64,000 nucleotides of DNA from Megascapheus bottae (GCA_024803745.1 JANJXV010000152.1:1539501-1603500), one strand, 5' to 3'; shown: positions 11,756 through 23,837, counted from the first letter of the stretch. Notes: generated from the sequence alone by a model not told the origin. Program-made: numbers and translations.

Positions 11756-11934
11756 GTCAGAAGGATAGCGTAGTGGTAGAATGCTTGCCTAGCATTCATG
11801 AAGACCTGAGTTCCATTCTTCGATACCACATAAACAGAAAAAGCCAGAATTGGTGCTGTGGCACAAGTGGTGGAATGGTAGCCTTGAGGAATGCCCAAAG
11901 TGCTCAGGCCCTGAGTCCAAGCCCCAAGACTGGC

Positions 11935-11937
<3 letters not shown>
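11756..11937 (+). repeat. Dimeric ID-type SINE
   Basis: 'agaaggatagcgtagtggtag' to 'gccccaagactggc'. The tail runs straight into an AAT microsatellite. Confidence 0.9.
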
Positions 11938-11976
<39 letters not shown>

Positions 11977-11978
11977 TT
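11935..11978. repeat. (AAT)n microsatellite at a SINE tail
   Basis: About 14 AAT units follow the SINE end without a spacer. Confidence 0.95.
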
Positions 11979-12245
11979 AAATATAATGCAATGCCCTTTT
12001 TTGTGTGCTTCTACTTGTTCTTGAGGTCATGGTGTGGTCTGGGTACTGACTATGTTTGTTTAGGACTAATGTAGTACCACTTAAACCACATCTCCTCTTC
12101 TAGCTATGTGTGATTACTTATTGGAATATTGAGTCTCTCAGACTTTCCTGTTGCAGGTGACTTTGATCCTCAGATCTCAGACTTCTGAGTAGGGAATATT
12201 AGAACCTAGAGCCACCAAAGACCAGTTACAATACCTACTTTTGAT

Positions 12246-12434
12246 TTTGCCAGTCCTTGGGCTTGAACTAAGGGCCTGAGCACTGTCCTTGGACTTTCTC
12301 CAGGCTAGAGCTTTACCATTTGAGTCACAGCACCACTTCTGGCTTTTTGTATCTGTGAGTTACTGAGGAATGAAACTCGGGTCTTCATGCCTTCTAGGCA
12401 AGCACTCTACCACTTGGCCAAACTCCTGGCCCAG
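12246..12434 (-). repeat. Dimeric ID-type SINE, antisense
   Basis: 'ttgccagtccttgggcttg' to 'ccaaactcctggccc'. Close to consensus. Confidence 0.95.
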
Positions 12435-12486
12435 AAGCCTGACTTCTAAATACAGATTCTATTTCTAATAAAACACCCTGAATTAA

Positions 12487-12765
12487 GCCAGGTGCAGTAG
12501 TTCACACTTGGAATCGTAACTACTGAGGAGGCAGAGAGATCTGAGAATCTTGGTTCAAAGCCAGACCAGGTACAAAAGGACTTGAGACTCTTATCTCCAA
12601 TTAGCCTCTAGAAAATGGAAAATAAGGCTTGATTCATGAGTAGGGTGGTATCCTTGAGCTGAAGAGCTCATGGACAATGCTCAGGCCCAGGGGCTGGGTG
12701 GTAGCCTTCAGCTGATGAAATTAAGGACAGCACCCGGGTTGGAGTTCAAGTCCCATGACTGACTA
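12487..12765 (+). repeat. B1-headed/ID-tailed SINE with repeated tail segment
   Basis: The head 'gccaggtgcagtagttcac' is followed by the tail. The 'agggtggtatccttgagctgaagag' type segment occurs twice (12640-12680 and 12700-12730), a partial internal duplication. Confidence 0.85.
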
Positions 12766-13033
12766 AAAAGCAAAACAAGCAACTCAAAAAAAACCCCAAA
12801 TCCAAAATTTTTTATCCTTGGCTGAGAATGGTTGGTTAGGATATTTTATATTGTATGGTTATTAAGTGCTGTATCTCCAGGAGGATGTCCAGGGCTCTTT
12901 ACATGTTGAACCTAGAAGTGAATTGCTTTTATAATGCCTACCAATTAATGGAGTGTGGATTGGTCCTAGTTGAAGAGTTTAAGGTGTTATTTGAAACATA
13001 AAAGATTCTCATCCCATAAGAAAACTTTGTGTG

Positions 13034-13220
13034 GGGCCAGAAGTTTGTCCTAGTGGTAGAGTGTTTGTCCAGCACACACAAAGATCTGGGTTTGATTCCT
13101 TGGTACCACATACATAGAAAAGCCAGAAATGGTGCTATGGACCAGATAGTAGAGCGTTAGCCTTGAGAAAAGCCCAAGGACAATGCTGAGGGCCTGAGAT
13201 CAAGTCCAAGACTGGCAAAA
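13034..13220 (+). repeat. Dimeric ID-type SINE
   Basis: 'ggccagaagtttgtcctagtgg' type head to 'aagtccaagactggc'. Confidence 0.9.
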
Positions 13221-13239
13221 TAAAAGAAAAGAATGCTTA

Positions 13240-13325
13240 GCCAGCATGGTGGCTCACATCTCTAATCATAGCTAATCAGGAGGTTGAGATCTGAGGAGTT
13301 CAGCTCAAAGCCAGGCCAGGCTGAA
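13240..13325 (+). repeat. B1-headed SINE, 3' truncated
   Basis: Head 'gccagcatggtggctcac' to 'aaagccaggccaggctg'. The ID-like tail is missing. Confidence 0.85.
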
Positions 13326-14330
13326 TTTTTGGGAGGGCTCCCAATTGTACAAGGAAGAGCCTGCACTCCGACCTGGCTTTTTTCAGGATCGCACAGGACC
13401 TGGATAGGTGTCAGGAGTGGGTGGAGAATTGTAGGAGAGCAGACTTGGAAGATAAAACACTTGATCAGGTAAATACACATGATTCACACTGAAACCTCCA
13501 TGATCCATAGAACTAGTCCTTACAGGACAGTTGAACAGTTTCTATGTTGGACTGTGGCAGACTAAGCAGTGGGCTCCTATTCCACCCATTTAAATTCATG
13601 CAAAGCCCACCACCTGGGATGACTCTGCTACTGTTGCCACCTCTGACCTGGCTCACAGTTTCTATGGAGAAGACCTCTGTATCATTATAGCTTCCTTCAT
13701 GTGACTCCCATAGACTGGAAAGCCTAATGCCCACCTAAAACTATTCTATGGAGAGATACTGGTTGCTCATTGGAGACATAATTTCTTCCCTGCTCTTTCC
13801 ATCATCTTCCTTACTTGACATCGAATTTTTTCTCACTCTGTTCACGATGTCTTTCAGGAAGTCTAATAACAAATGCTGCCAAAATTAAGGGCAAAGGAAC
13901 AATTACACATGATTCAAGTAGGTTACACAAGGAAGTATAAAGAGCTTTATGATATTAAACATGGTAACTAACTTGTGGGAATGAGGCCCATTGCACGTGT
14001 ATATGTATTTTTCTATATAAGCTCTTTGTATGGTTAACTTACAATAATGAAAATTTAAAATTTTAAGTGATAAAAGATACTATAAGAAACCTCCACATAG
14101 CTTTCCAGTAGTGTAGTACGGTTCCTTTTCTCCACAAGCCTACAAGCATATGTCATTGCCTGAGTTCAAAATCTTGGCAATTCTTGTTGGGATAAGATGG
14201 TAACTTAGGGTTGTTTTTATTGGCCTTTCCTTTATGAACATAGATGATGAGAATTTTCTCATATGCTTTCTGCCATTTTAACCTCTTCTTTTGATAAGAC
14301 TGTCTTTTCTATCCTGAACATCATAACCGA
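13326..14330. other. Unannotated stretch
   Basis: No gene recognised. 13965-14060 faintly resembles the old LINE tail seen at 3479 and 6601. Confidence 0.45.
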
Positions 14331-14437
14331 GAATATGATAAGGACACCTGCTCAGCTATGTTCATCTCTGCACTATTCCCAATAGCCAAGGGATGGAAAC
14401 AATTCAGATGCCCTACTGCAGATGAATGGATAAAACA

Positions 14438-14440
<3 letters not shown>
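14331..14440 (+). repeat. Old L1 ORF2 3' fragment
   Basis: 'gcactattcccaatagccaagg' type block, 'aacaattcagatgccctact' and 'gcagatgaatggataaa' are hallmarks of the L1 ORF2 C-terminus, here highly diverged and short. Confidence 0.7.

Positions 14441-14473
<33 letters not shown>
14441..14473. repeat. (TA)n microsatellite
   Basis: About 15 TA units directly after the L1 fragment. Confidence 0.95.
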
Positions 14474-14474
<1 letters not shown>

Positions 14475-14475
14475 C

Positions 14476-15459
14476 AACAGTATTGTGAACTTTCTGACTT
14501 TATCGCTTCTTCCTGGGGTGCTGTCTGAAAGTTGCTTGTTGTTTTGTATGAAAGTAACCCCTGGTTGTTTCCTGTTTCTAAGATAGTATATAAGACTAGG
14601 ACTAAAAATAAATGGTGCTACAGTATAAATCTGGAGTCTCTTTAGGCTCTAGTCTTAAGCTGTAGACCTCCTGACCCCATCTGTTTCTTGTGTTTTTCTT
14701 CTCATCCTCACCCCCTAAATCAGGAATCCTGCCTTGATGCCGGCTGGCTCTGGCACAGTTTGAAAGAGCAATTTCAGAATACAAACATGCAACACATTTG
14801 TGAGAGCACTCTGGTTTCCTTTCCTTGCATAATTTAAGATCCTCACTTCCAGCATTACTTTATCCACTCCATCCAAGTTGTCATTGCAAGGGATTAAATG
14901 ATGTTATTACTATCAACCAGAGTCAGTGGCATTAGTAATTAAATACTATATCAGGAATATATACACCTTAACGTCTAAACAGAGGAACAGCACTTAAAGA
15001 CATTGTGTCTAGCATGCAACTCCAGCTCAAATCTTATCTCTTCATTTTTATAGGCTTCATGTCATCATAACATAAACTGGACTGTCTCAAAACAAGTTTT
15101 TTCACACAGGTAGAGCTAGTGACTCCAAGATAATGATAACAAAATATATGGTATCTGCTGGAAGCCCACTCTATTTTTAATGGATGACAGGTTTTGTGGC
15201 TGTGCATCTGTTAATAAATAAGTTTCTGAATCTCATTCATGAAAAATTCTCTTCAAGTCTTTACATAATCCTATATACACTGCATTAATGTTCCCTTCCC
15301 ATTGTGATTCATGTTTATACATACTCATTGACAAAGGAGCAAGCATTCAATCCATCAAAATCATGAGCTTTGAAGTACTCCTAAATTTGTATACTCTGTT
15401 CACAGATGTATCTTTATTGAAGTACTTTTATATTTCAGTGCTCTGTTCACAGATTCATC
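14476..15459. other. Unannotated stretch
   Basis: No repeat or gene recognised, although a V2R exon remnant follows immediately. Confidence 0.5.
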
Positions 15460-15745
15460 TTTAAGAACTAACAATTTGCTTTGGCCTTGACTTTTGCTAT
15501 GAAGAGATAAATGAAAACCCTGATCTTTACATGAATTGAGTCTAGGGTTTGATGTATGTAATGTTCAATGTGAAGTTTGGAAAGCATTTAAAAATCCCTT
15601 CAACAGCATCTTGGGGAACTATAACATTCCAAACTACTCCTATGTGAGAGAGAGGGAGATCAAATCTCTAGCAGCACTTACAGGACCATCGAGATTAATA
15701 ACTGCTCAAGTTGGGACACTTTTGGACCTCTACCGTTTTCCACAA
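15460..15745 (+). pseudogene. Vomeronasal type-2 receptor (V2R) exon 2 remnant
   Basis: V2Rs are class C GPCRs of vomeronasal neurons; exon 2 codes part of the extracellular ligand-binding (Venus-flytrap) domain. The translation from 15536 shows SLGFDV, then IPNYSY, SLAALTGPS and the strongly diagnostic GTLLDLYRFPQ. That motif ends at a canonical donor (CAA|GTAAGG, 15744-15750). Upstream, the AMKEINENPDLYMN-type block near 15497-15535 is in a different frame, so at least two single-base losses are present. Plus strand, unlike the V2R pieces at 34-48 kb, so it belongs to another gene copy. I found no exon 1 or 3 of this orientation nearby. Pseudogene fragment. Confidence 0.8.
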
Positions 15746-16002
15746 GTAAGGGTGGGAGGAGTGGAGTGATATTGTTTAAATGTCGAGTTTGGTATTAGAA
15801 AATTATATAAAGAGACTGGATTTATGAGCATATCAAATTGGTAATGTTAAAACATAAGAATTCAAGATAATGGGAAATATTGTCCAATTTCTTGGCAAAG
15901 ATGAAGCAAAAGTGGAGCATACAAATGGAGTTTTTTGAAGTTTTTAGCTTTATCAAATATTTTCTTTAAAGTACCAGGAAATGAAAATAGAATATAAAGG
16001 CA

Positions 16003-16055
16003 TGTTGAGGTGGTACTTTTGGCTCACAAGTGGAATCTTAGCTACTCAGGAGATA
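16003..16055 (+). repeat. B1-headed SINE fragment
   Basis: 'ggctcacaagtggaatcttagctactcagg' type head (in parts) only. Confidence 0.55.
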
Positions 16056-16117
16056 TATTGCTAATACACTAGCAAAAAGAAAGGAGGAATATGTGGTTCA
16101 AGTGGTACAATGCTGCC

Positions 16118-16470
16118 TGTGTTATTTATTCACAATGGAATTCTATGCTGCTATCAGAAAGAATGACATCCCCCCACTTGCAAGGAAATGGAAAGGCTTG
16201 GAAAAAAATCATATTAAGTGAAGTAAGCCAGACTCAAAGGAACATAAGCTCAATGGTTTCCCTCATTTGTCATAATCAGTAGAAACCTTGGACTCTCCTA
16301 TCAGATATTTACTATAGAACAAAACCTAGGTACATAAGGCCATACAGTATTCGCTAAATGAATGACTTCCAGGATATAGAAACTAAAGCCATATGATGTG
16401 TGATTGTTGTCCTTAATGTACTATGTTATATCTCATCAATTTTGCTATCCCTTAGTGTGGTTTCTTTTAA
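16118..16470 (+). repeat. L1 3' end fragment
   Basis: Starts inside the last ORF2 codons ('cacaatggaattctatgctg'), passes 'aagtgaagtaagccagac' and 'ggtttccctcatttg', and ends in the early 3'UTR. Confidence 0.9.
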
Positions 16471-16547
16471 AAGACATCCTCATACTAGACACTTCTTAAG
16501 ACATAATACTAATGAATTCACTTCCTTGAAAGTACATTGAATGCTAG

Positions 16548-16740
16548 GCATTGGAGGTTCATATCTGTAATCGTAGTTATTCAGGAGACTGAGTAGCCCA
16601 GGTAGAGAGGATCATGAGGTTCTTATTTAGAACTATCAAAAAGCCTAAAGTGCAGCAATGGCTCAAGAGCGAAGTACCATCCTTGAGTGAAAAAGCTAAG
16701 AGACAGAACTTAGGCTCTGAATTCAAGCTCCAGTACTGGC
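16548..16740 (+). repeat. B1-headed/ID-tailed SINE
   Basis: 'ggcattggaggttcatatctg' head and 'aagctccagtactggcac' end. The tail runs into CA repeats. Confidence 0.85.
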
Positions 16741-16822
16741 ACACACAGACAGAGAGACACACAGACACACACACATAATCACACACACATACGCACACAC
16801 AAACACACACACTTGCACACAC
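16741..16822. repeat. (CA)n/(CAGA)n microsatellite at a SINE tail
   Basis: Interrupted CA and CAGA units immediately after the SINE end. Confidence 0.95.
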
Positions 16823-17005
16823 AGATGTGAGTTATGGATCTAAAACTAAGAATATGATGTATGTATGAATCCTTTTTTAAATTTTTTTTCATGCTACAAA
16901 TATTTTTACTGTAAAGTTGATATACAGAGAGGTTGCAGTTAAAGAAGTAAAGTAATAAGTGGGTTGCTTTTTTCATGTTTAATAAACAAGTATTCAAGGA
17001 GGGAT

Positions 17006-20000
17006 TCTTTTTTTCATCTATCTATATTGTAATTAATAGAAGTGTTGCATATTTGCCAGATAGAAAGTGCATACATTGATGCCCTTCCACCTATCTTGTC
17101 CCAATTTCCCTCCCCCCGTCTCCATGCCTTATCTTGTTTCCCCCCCTTCCCTATCCAACTCCAAACAAAAAAATTCAAATATATCCAATATATCAGGTAA
17201 CAAAGCGGGATGCTCTAAGGAAACGAGATAACCAAGGGACAACAAAGGAGATGAGAGATAACATAGTACATTATGGACAAAAATCATTCATTATATGGCT
17301 TATGTTTCTATATCCTAGAGAACCTTTCATTTTGTATCATACTATATGGCCTTTGGTATCAAGGTTTTGCTCTATTGCAAATCTCTGCTAGAAGAGCCCA
17401 AGGTTTCTACCGATTATGGAAAATGAGAGAAACCATTGAGCCTAAGTTCCTTTGAGTCTGGCTTACATCACTTAATATGATTTTTTCTAAGTCTTTCCAT
17501 TTCCTAACAAATTGAGCAATGTCCTTCTTTCTAACAGCAGCATAAAATTCCACTGTGTACAAATACCACATCTTGTTGATCCATTTATCACCTGAGGGTC
17601 ATCTAGGTTGGTTCCATATCATTGCTATGGTAAATAGTGCTGAAAAGAACATTGTGGTGCTGGTGGATTTAGTATGTCCTTGTTTGTGGATGCTTGGGTA
17701 TATGCCAAGTAGAGGAAATGCTGAGTCATAGGGTAGCTCTTTGTTTAGTCTTTTGAGGGACTGCCATACTGCTTTCCATAGTGGTTGAATGAGTTTGCAC
17801 TCCCACCAACACTGTAGTAGTGATCCTTCCTGGCCACATCCCCTCCAGCATCTGTTGTTATTAGTTTTTTTGATCTTGGCCATTGTAACTGGAGTGAGGT
17901 GGAATCTTAGAGTTGTTCTTATTTGCATTTCTTTTATTACCAGAGATGTTGAGCATTTCTTCATGTGTCTATAAGCCATTGTGGTTTCTTCTTCAGAGAA
18001 CACTCTTTTTAAGCCTTTGGTCCATCTTTTAATGGGATGGTTGTTACTTTGGAAATTAGTTTTGAATTGATTCAATTTTTTGAGCTGTTGATATATTTTA
18101 GATATGAGACCTTTGTCCATTGTATGGTTGGGGAAGAACTTCTTCCCCTCTGTAGGCTTCCTAATTAATTTACTAGCTATGTCCTTTGCCATACAAAATC
18201 TCTGCATTTTAATGCAGTCCCACTTATCCATCTTTCTCGGATTTGTTGTGATTCTTGGTCCATATTAAGAAAGTTTTGACCTCTGACAAGGAGGCCTAGT
18301 GTATCTCCTGTTCCTTCCTGTAAAGTTTTCAATGTCTCAGCTTTTACCTCAGGTCTTTGATCCACTTGGAGATAATTCTACTGGAGGGTGACAAAGGAAG
18401 ATCCAACTTTAGTTTTCTGCAGGTGCTTAACCAGTTCTGCCAGCAGCAGTTGTTGAAGAGGCTATCTTTCTTCCACTCTATTTTTTTGGGTCCCTTGTCA
18501 AAGATTAGGTGGCCATAGGTCTGTGGTTTAATATCTGGGTCTTCAGATCTATTCCATTGTTTTTCAGGCATGCTTTTGTGCCTGTACCAAGCTCTTTTGA
18601 TAATTATATCTCTGTAATAGAGTCTAAAGTTTGGAATTGAAATTCCTCCAGCGCTGTTCTATCTGCTAAGAAGAGTTTTTGCTATACAGGGTCTTTTATT
18701 ATTCCATATGAAATTTTGAATTGCCTCTTCTATTGCTTTAAAGAATGGCATTGGGAAATTAATGGGTATTGTGTTCAATTTGTAGATAGCCCTTGGCAAG
18801 ATTGTCATTTTCACACTATTGATTCTTCCAAATCCAGGAGCATGGGAGGTTTTCCGTTTCCCCAGTACTGCTTTCATTACCTTTTTCAGGATTTTAAAGT
18901 TTTCATCAAAAAGGTCCTTTACATTCTTAGTTAAGGTAATTCCTAGGTACTTTATTTTCTTGGAGGCTATTGCAAAAGGAGTTGCAGTCCTGATTATTGC
19001 CTCATTCCTCTCACTGTTGGCATAGAGACAGAAGTTGATTTTTGAGGGATAATTTTATACCCTGCTACCCTTCCAAAGTTTTGAGTCAGCTCATGGAGCT
19101 TTAGGATTCTTTAAATACAGAATCATGTCATCTGCAAACAGGGATAGTTTTTTTATTTTTTAATACTTTTATTGTAATTAATAAAAGGGTTATATGATAT
19201 TTGTCAGATAGAAGGTGCATTAATTCACATACACATATACCCTTTCACATGTCTTGGTACCCATTACCCTCCCCCCACCTACCACCCACTCCCCGTATTG
19301 ATTTTCCCCCCTTCCCTATCAAGTTTCAGATGACCAAATACAAATAAATTCAATATATCTGATAACAAAGTGAGATACTGGAGTGAGGTTGAATCTTAGA
19401 GTTGTTTTGATTTGCATTTCTTTTATGACCTGAGATGTGGAGCATTTCTTCATGTGTCTATAAGCCATTTTTGTTTCTTGTTCAGAGAAGACAAAGAGGG
19501 AAAGTTTTAATTCCTCTTTCCCTATTTGGATCCCCTTTATGCTTCCTTATTGTCTTATTGCACTGGCTAGGATTTCTAATACTATGTTAAAGAGTAGTGG
19601 AGAGAGTGGGCATCCTTGTCTCATTCCTGATTTTAGAGGGAATGGCTTTTGCTTTTCGCCATTAAGTATAATACTAGCTGTGTGTTTGTCATACACAACC
19701 TTTATTATATTGAGGAATGTTCCATGGACTCCTACTGTCTTCAGAGATTTTAACGTAAAGGGGTGTTGGATGTTGTCAAATGCCTTTTCTGCATCTATTG
19801 AGACAATCATCTGATTTTTGTCCCTGCTTCTGTTGATGTGTTGAATTATATTAATTGGTTTGCGTATGTTGAACCAGCTTTGCCTCACTGTGATGAATCC
19901 TGTTTGATCATACTGTATATTTTTTGATGAGTTGTTGTAGACGATTGGCCAGTATTTTGTTGAGAAGTTTTGCATCGTTGTTCATCAAAGAAATAGGTTT

Positions 20001-20642
20001 ATAGTTCTCTTTCTTTGATGAATCTCTGTCTGGTTTTGGGATGAGAGTTATACTGGCTTCATAGAATGAGTTTGCTAAAGAACCTTAATTTTCTATTTCG
20101 TTGAAGAGCTTGAGGAGTATTTGTGTGAGCTCTGCTTTGAAGACCTTATAGAATTCAGCTGTGAATCCATCTGGCCCTGGGCTTTTCTTAGGTGAAAGGT
20201 CTCTTGATGCATTTCTATTTCCGTGCATGAAATAGGCCTGTTTGGGTTAGTTCTTCTTGGTTCAGTGTGGGTATATTAATACTGGCTAGAAATTCATCCA
20301 TTTCTTCTAGATTCTCAAATTTGTTGGCGTAAAAGTTTGAGAAGCATTCCCTCATGATGCTCTGGATCTTGGTAATTTCTGTCGTGATATTATCATTTTC
20401 GTGTGTGATTTTGTTTATTTCCTTATGTTCCACTCTTTTTTTGGTAAGATTTGCTAAGGGTTTGTCAATGTGTTAATTTTTTCAAAGATCAAAATCCTTG
20501 TTTTGTTGATTCTCTGTATAGCTTTTTTGGACTCCAATTCATTTTATTCTGCTTTGATTTTAATAATTTGCTTCCTTCTACTGGGATTAGCGTTGGTTTG
20601 TTCCTCTTTTACCAGGAGCTTAAAATGACACATTAAATTGTT
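17006..20642 (-). repeat. L1 element, 5'-truncated, antisense, interrupted by another L1
   Basis: The 3'UTR complement starts after a T-run ('tattgtaattaatagaag') and runs through the ORF2 C-terminus ([24 protein letters not shown] near 17680-17960) and the RT domain ([14 protein letters not shown] near 19590-19630). It ends at 20642 in the region coding LKLQ-type sequence between endonuclease and RT. Several stops and frameshifts. A younger L1 fragment sits at 19151-19497. 5' truncation abuts a CTAT-rich microsatellite. Confidence 0.92.
19151..19497 (-). mobile_element. Nested L1 3' fragment with internal deletion
   Basis: An L1 3'UTR complement begins with its T-run at 19151 and is joined at about 19383 directly to ORF2 sequence that normally lies ~680 bases further in. 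It ends at 'gagaagacaaag'. The flanks are 'gggatagttt' (19141-19150) and 'gggaaagttt' (19498-19507), a 10-base target duplication with one mismatch. On either side the host L1 ORF2 resumes. Confidence 0.85.
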
Positions 20643-20654
20643 GGTCTACCACAC

Positions 20655-20866
20655 CCCATCTCCCTATCTTCTACTTATTGCTATCTATCAATCATCCACC
20701 CAACCATATATCATTAGTCTTTTGGGTATCTATCTTCAATCAATCTACCTATCATCCATCTATGTACCTGCCTATGTATGTATGTTTGTATGTACATACG
20801 TACGTACATCTGTACGTATATATTTTTGTATGTATATATGTATGTATGTATGGAAGCATGTATGTA

Positions 20867-20915
<49 letters not shown>

Positions 20916-20995
20916 CCTATCTACCTATGTATCTATCTATCTATCATTTGATCGCTCTGTCTATCTGTGTATCTTTATTTTCCATCATCTGTTTT
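20655..20995. repeat. CTAT/CATC/GTAT tetranucleotide array
   Basis: Degenerate 4-base units, with pure (ATCT)n at 20868-20912. Long open frames here (IYLSIYLS) are low-complexity artefacts. Confidence 0.9.
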
Positions 20996-21255
20996 TGCTA
21001 TTCAGTTGAAACTCTCAGGTTGGTATGCTAGATAATTTCTACTGATTAGCCAAAGACTATATTTCTTTATGAATTTGAAAAAGTGATATGGTACATGTTT
21101 TTGATATTATTTGTTAGAAGAACGTACCTGAATTATTGCTGGTCTCAACATTTCAGATATTAAATAATTCCATGGTTCAATGCTTCTTGATTTATAATCA
21201 CCTAGGGATGGTGTTTTATAAATCTCTTTGCTTTATAAAATTTATTTTATCATAT

Positions 21256-21441
21256 TTTTTAGTCCTGGCGCTTGAACTCAGGGCCTAAGCACTGTTTTTG
21301 GGCTTTCTCAAGCCTGGATCTTTACCACTTGAGCCACAGCACAACCTATGGCTTTTTCCATGTTTGTGTCACCAAGGAATTGAACTGAGGTTTTCATTCA
21401 TGCTAGGCAAGTACTCTACCACGAGGCCAAACTGCCAGCCC
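21256..21441 (-). repeat. Dimeric ID-type SINE, antisense
   Basis: 'tagtcctggcgcttgaactc' to 'ccaaactgccagcccc'. Confidence 0.9.
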
Positions 21442-21544
21442 CCCTCTTTCCTTTTTTATGATAATCTTGTCCAGACACAGCGTTTGGAGTTTTCAAATGC
21501 CCCATTAGTAGCTGGTATTGGGATTCTTTTTGCTTCATATTAGC

Positions 21545-21591
<47 letters not shown>
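21545..21591. repeat. (TG)n microsatellite
   Basis: About 23 TG units. Confidence 0.95.
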
Positions 21592-21593
<2 letters not shown>

Positions 21594-22139
21594 TCTTTGT
21601 GTCACTAGAAACATTATTCTCTATTATCATACTATGGAAAAATTACCTGTGCTCCCTCCTGGTCCACTGCTCCAGCTTTCCAAAAATGAGGTAAAATCCT
21701 GGAACTCACTTTCTCTTGCTGTTACAATGACAGATTCCTTTCTAAAATTGTTCTTACCGACATGCCATTGAAAGTGAGAGGTATTGAGATGCGTTGTTAA
21801 ATTCATGTTCCAGTCAGGGAAGCCCTGGCAGTTTCTTTGATTATATGCTGACATTATACATTCTCTTCTATCTAAATGAATCAACCTGTGGTACTTGAAA
21901 TATCTGAAGAAGAAAGCAGTTGATCACAGATTTTATGTCAGGCATAATGGGAAATGTGTTACATTTGAAGTGAAGACTTGAGAATTATTTTGTTGGAAGA
22001 CAATTGTCTTTCAGAAATATTCCAGATTTTTACAGTAAATGCAACATAATACAAATGACATAGGTGCATTATTGTGAATAAAAATTTGCAATGTTTGCCA
22101 GTGGCTAATGGTGAAAATCCTTCTCAAGGGGCCTAAGAT
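21592..22139. other. Unannotated stretch
   Basis: Non-repetitive. A minus-strand frame at 21640-21860 is open but only vaguely reminiscent of a receptor ectodomain; not called. Confidence 0.45.
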
Positions 22140-22312
22140 CCAAGGATCATGATGTGAAACCAGCACAGGAAGAAAAGTACGTGATACTCATATCTGCAAA
22201 GATCCATCAAAAAGCCAGAAGTGGAACTGTGAATCAACTTGTAGATTTCTAGCCTTGGGCAAAAAGAAGTATAAGGACAGTGCCCATGCTTGAGTTCAAG
22301 CAAAGACTGGCA
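22140..22312 (+). repeat. B1-headed/ID-tailed SINE, 5' truncated
   Basis: 'aaaagccagaagtggaactg' and 'gagttcaagcaaagactggc'. Simple (AAAAT)-type tail at 22312-22340. Confidence 0.75.
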
Positions 22313-22737
22313 CAAAAAATAAAAATAAAATAAAAATAAAGTTTCCAGCCCAAGTGAGTGTCAGGAAGTTGTTGTAACAGCCTCCAGAGGAGCATTGAGA
22401 TCATAAGTTTCATTTAGTAAAATGACAAACCCTTCAGACATCTATAAGTGGTTCAAATAAATGCTTTCCCTTTTTCCAGCAAGACATCTTTACTTTGTTG
22501 GGTTTGCTTTCATACCTTCTCATTCTGATCAGAGATTTATAATCTGATATGTTTTGCTCTTATAGAGAAGAGTCACATTCTCCTTAGGGCGTTAGAATCT
22601 AAAGTCAGCCAGCAAATTATGAAGGATCTATAATAAAATTTACTCTGAAAAAGTTTCCTGACCTGAACAATCTACAAAGTACAATATAAATATTTGCATA
22701 GCTATAACTTCCAATGGTATTTTTGAAATCGTTTTTG
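22313..22737. other. Unannotated stretch
   Basis: Apart from the SINE A-rich tail, nothing recognised. Confidence 0.5.
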
Positions 22738-23010
22738 TGTCCTGTCAGTACTGCGGCCTGGGCAGTGTCCCTTAGCTATTTTGCTCAAGGACTATACTCA
22801 ACCACTTCAGTCATAGCTTCACTCCCAGGTTTTGGCTAGGTAACTGAAGGTAAGTTCTTTTTTCTAATTGTATATTATTGCAGGGGTAATATATAGAGTG
22901 GTTACAGTTACATTTGTCAGGTAATGAAGTTAAGTCTTGAGGACTTTCCTGCCCTCACTAGCTTTGAATAGAGATCCTCAGATCCCAGACACCTGAATAG
23001 TTCAGTAGCA
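22738..23010 (-). repeat. B1-headed/ID-tailed SINE, antisense, interrupted
   Basis: Tail part 22738-22830 ('gcggcctgggcagtgtccc') and head part 22945-23005 ('gatcctcagatcccagac') are separated by about 100 bases of T-rich, LINE-like sequence resembling 16880-16960. Confidence 0.65.
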
Positions 23011-23231
23011 GTAATTTCTTAAGAATAACAAGTTATGAGAATAAAAAAAGAAAGTAGTCAGACTCATTTAAAGAATTTTACTTTAATGAAAAGCATAAAA
23101 TGACATTGATAATTGACAAAAACTTCTCCTAAAATAAAATGACTCTATTAAATGTTGTCTCTATGTTTAATATTCCTTTGAATGAATAGGGGGAAATTTA
23201 TGTAAAATTAACTGGTAAAGTGCTTTTTTCA

Positions 23232-23360
23232 TCCATATGTATATATTTATTGTAATTAATAGAGGGTTACATTATATTGACCAGATAGAAGGTGCATTAC
23301 TTCCAAACATTGATACCCTTTCACATGTCATGGTCCCCATTTCCCTCCCCCATCCCTAGT
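23232..23360 (-). repeat. L1 3'UTR fragment, antisense
   Basis: 'ttattgtaattaatagaggg', 'accagatagaaggtgcatta' and 'ttcacatgtcatggtcccc': the extreme 3' end only. Confidence 0.9.
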
Positions 23361-23514
23361 ACAGAGCTTTATATAAAGTGCTATATTAGTTTCACACTGC
23401 TACAATAAAATACGTGAAAGTTTATTTTGAATCACAGTTCCAAGATTTGGGTCTATCAAGAAGGTGTCATATGAGGATGGTAATATGTATTTCAGTATTT
23501 ACATTATGAGCAGG

Positions 23515-23563
23515 AAGGAGAGAGGGAGGGACAGATGGAAGGAGAGAGCAGAGAGAGAGATAC

Positions 23564-23612
<49 letters not shown>

Positions 23613-23692
23613 AAGACAGACAGAGAGACAGACAGACAGAGAGACAGAGACAGAGAGAGAGACAGAGAGAGAGAGACAGAGACAGAGAGAAT
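23515..23692. repeat. (GA)n/(GACA)n purine microsatellite
   Basis: GGAG/GAGA units pass into GACA units and back to GA. A strong purine/pyrimidine strand bias over ~175 bases. Confidence 0.95.
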
Positions 23693-23837
23693 TTTATAAT
23701 CCGTCTTGAGGACATAATTTCAGTAACTTTCAAGTAACTTTCAACTAGGCAATACTTCTCAAAGTTAAAATAGCATTTATCAATCTTGGGCAAAAACCTT
23801 TAGGACAGAGATTTGGGGAACACAATCGTATTTAGGT

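Noticed and set aside
555..12000. tRNA genes at A/B-box matches
   Set aside because: All matches belong to ID-type SINEs; none has a full cloverleaf.
13284..13734. Open frames on both strands between SINEs
   Set aside because: Short, partly SINE-derived, no recognisable domain or gene signals.
20638..21031. Two 117-123-codon frames rich in IYLS repeats
   Set aside because: Translation of a CTAT microsatellite.
21640..21870. Minus-strand frame with faint resemblance to a V2R ectodomain exon
   Set aside because: Only scattered residues agree; no diagnostic motif or splice sites. A V2R profile search would decide.
23464..23793. Charged or Ser/Leu-rich frames on both strands
   Set aside because: Translation of a GA/GACA microsatellite.
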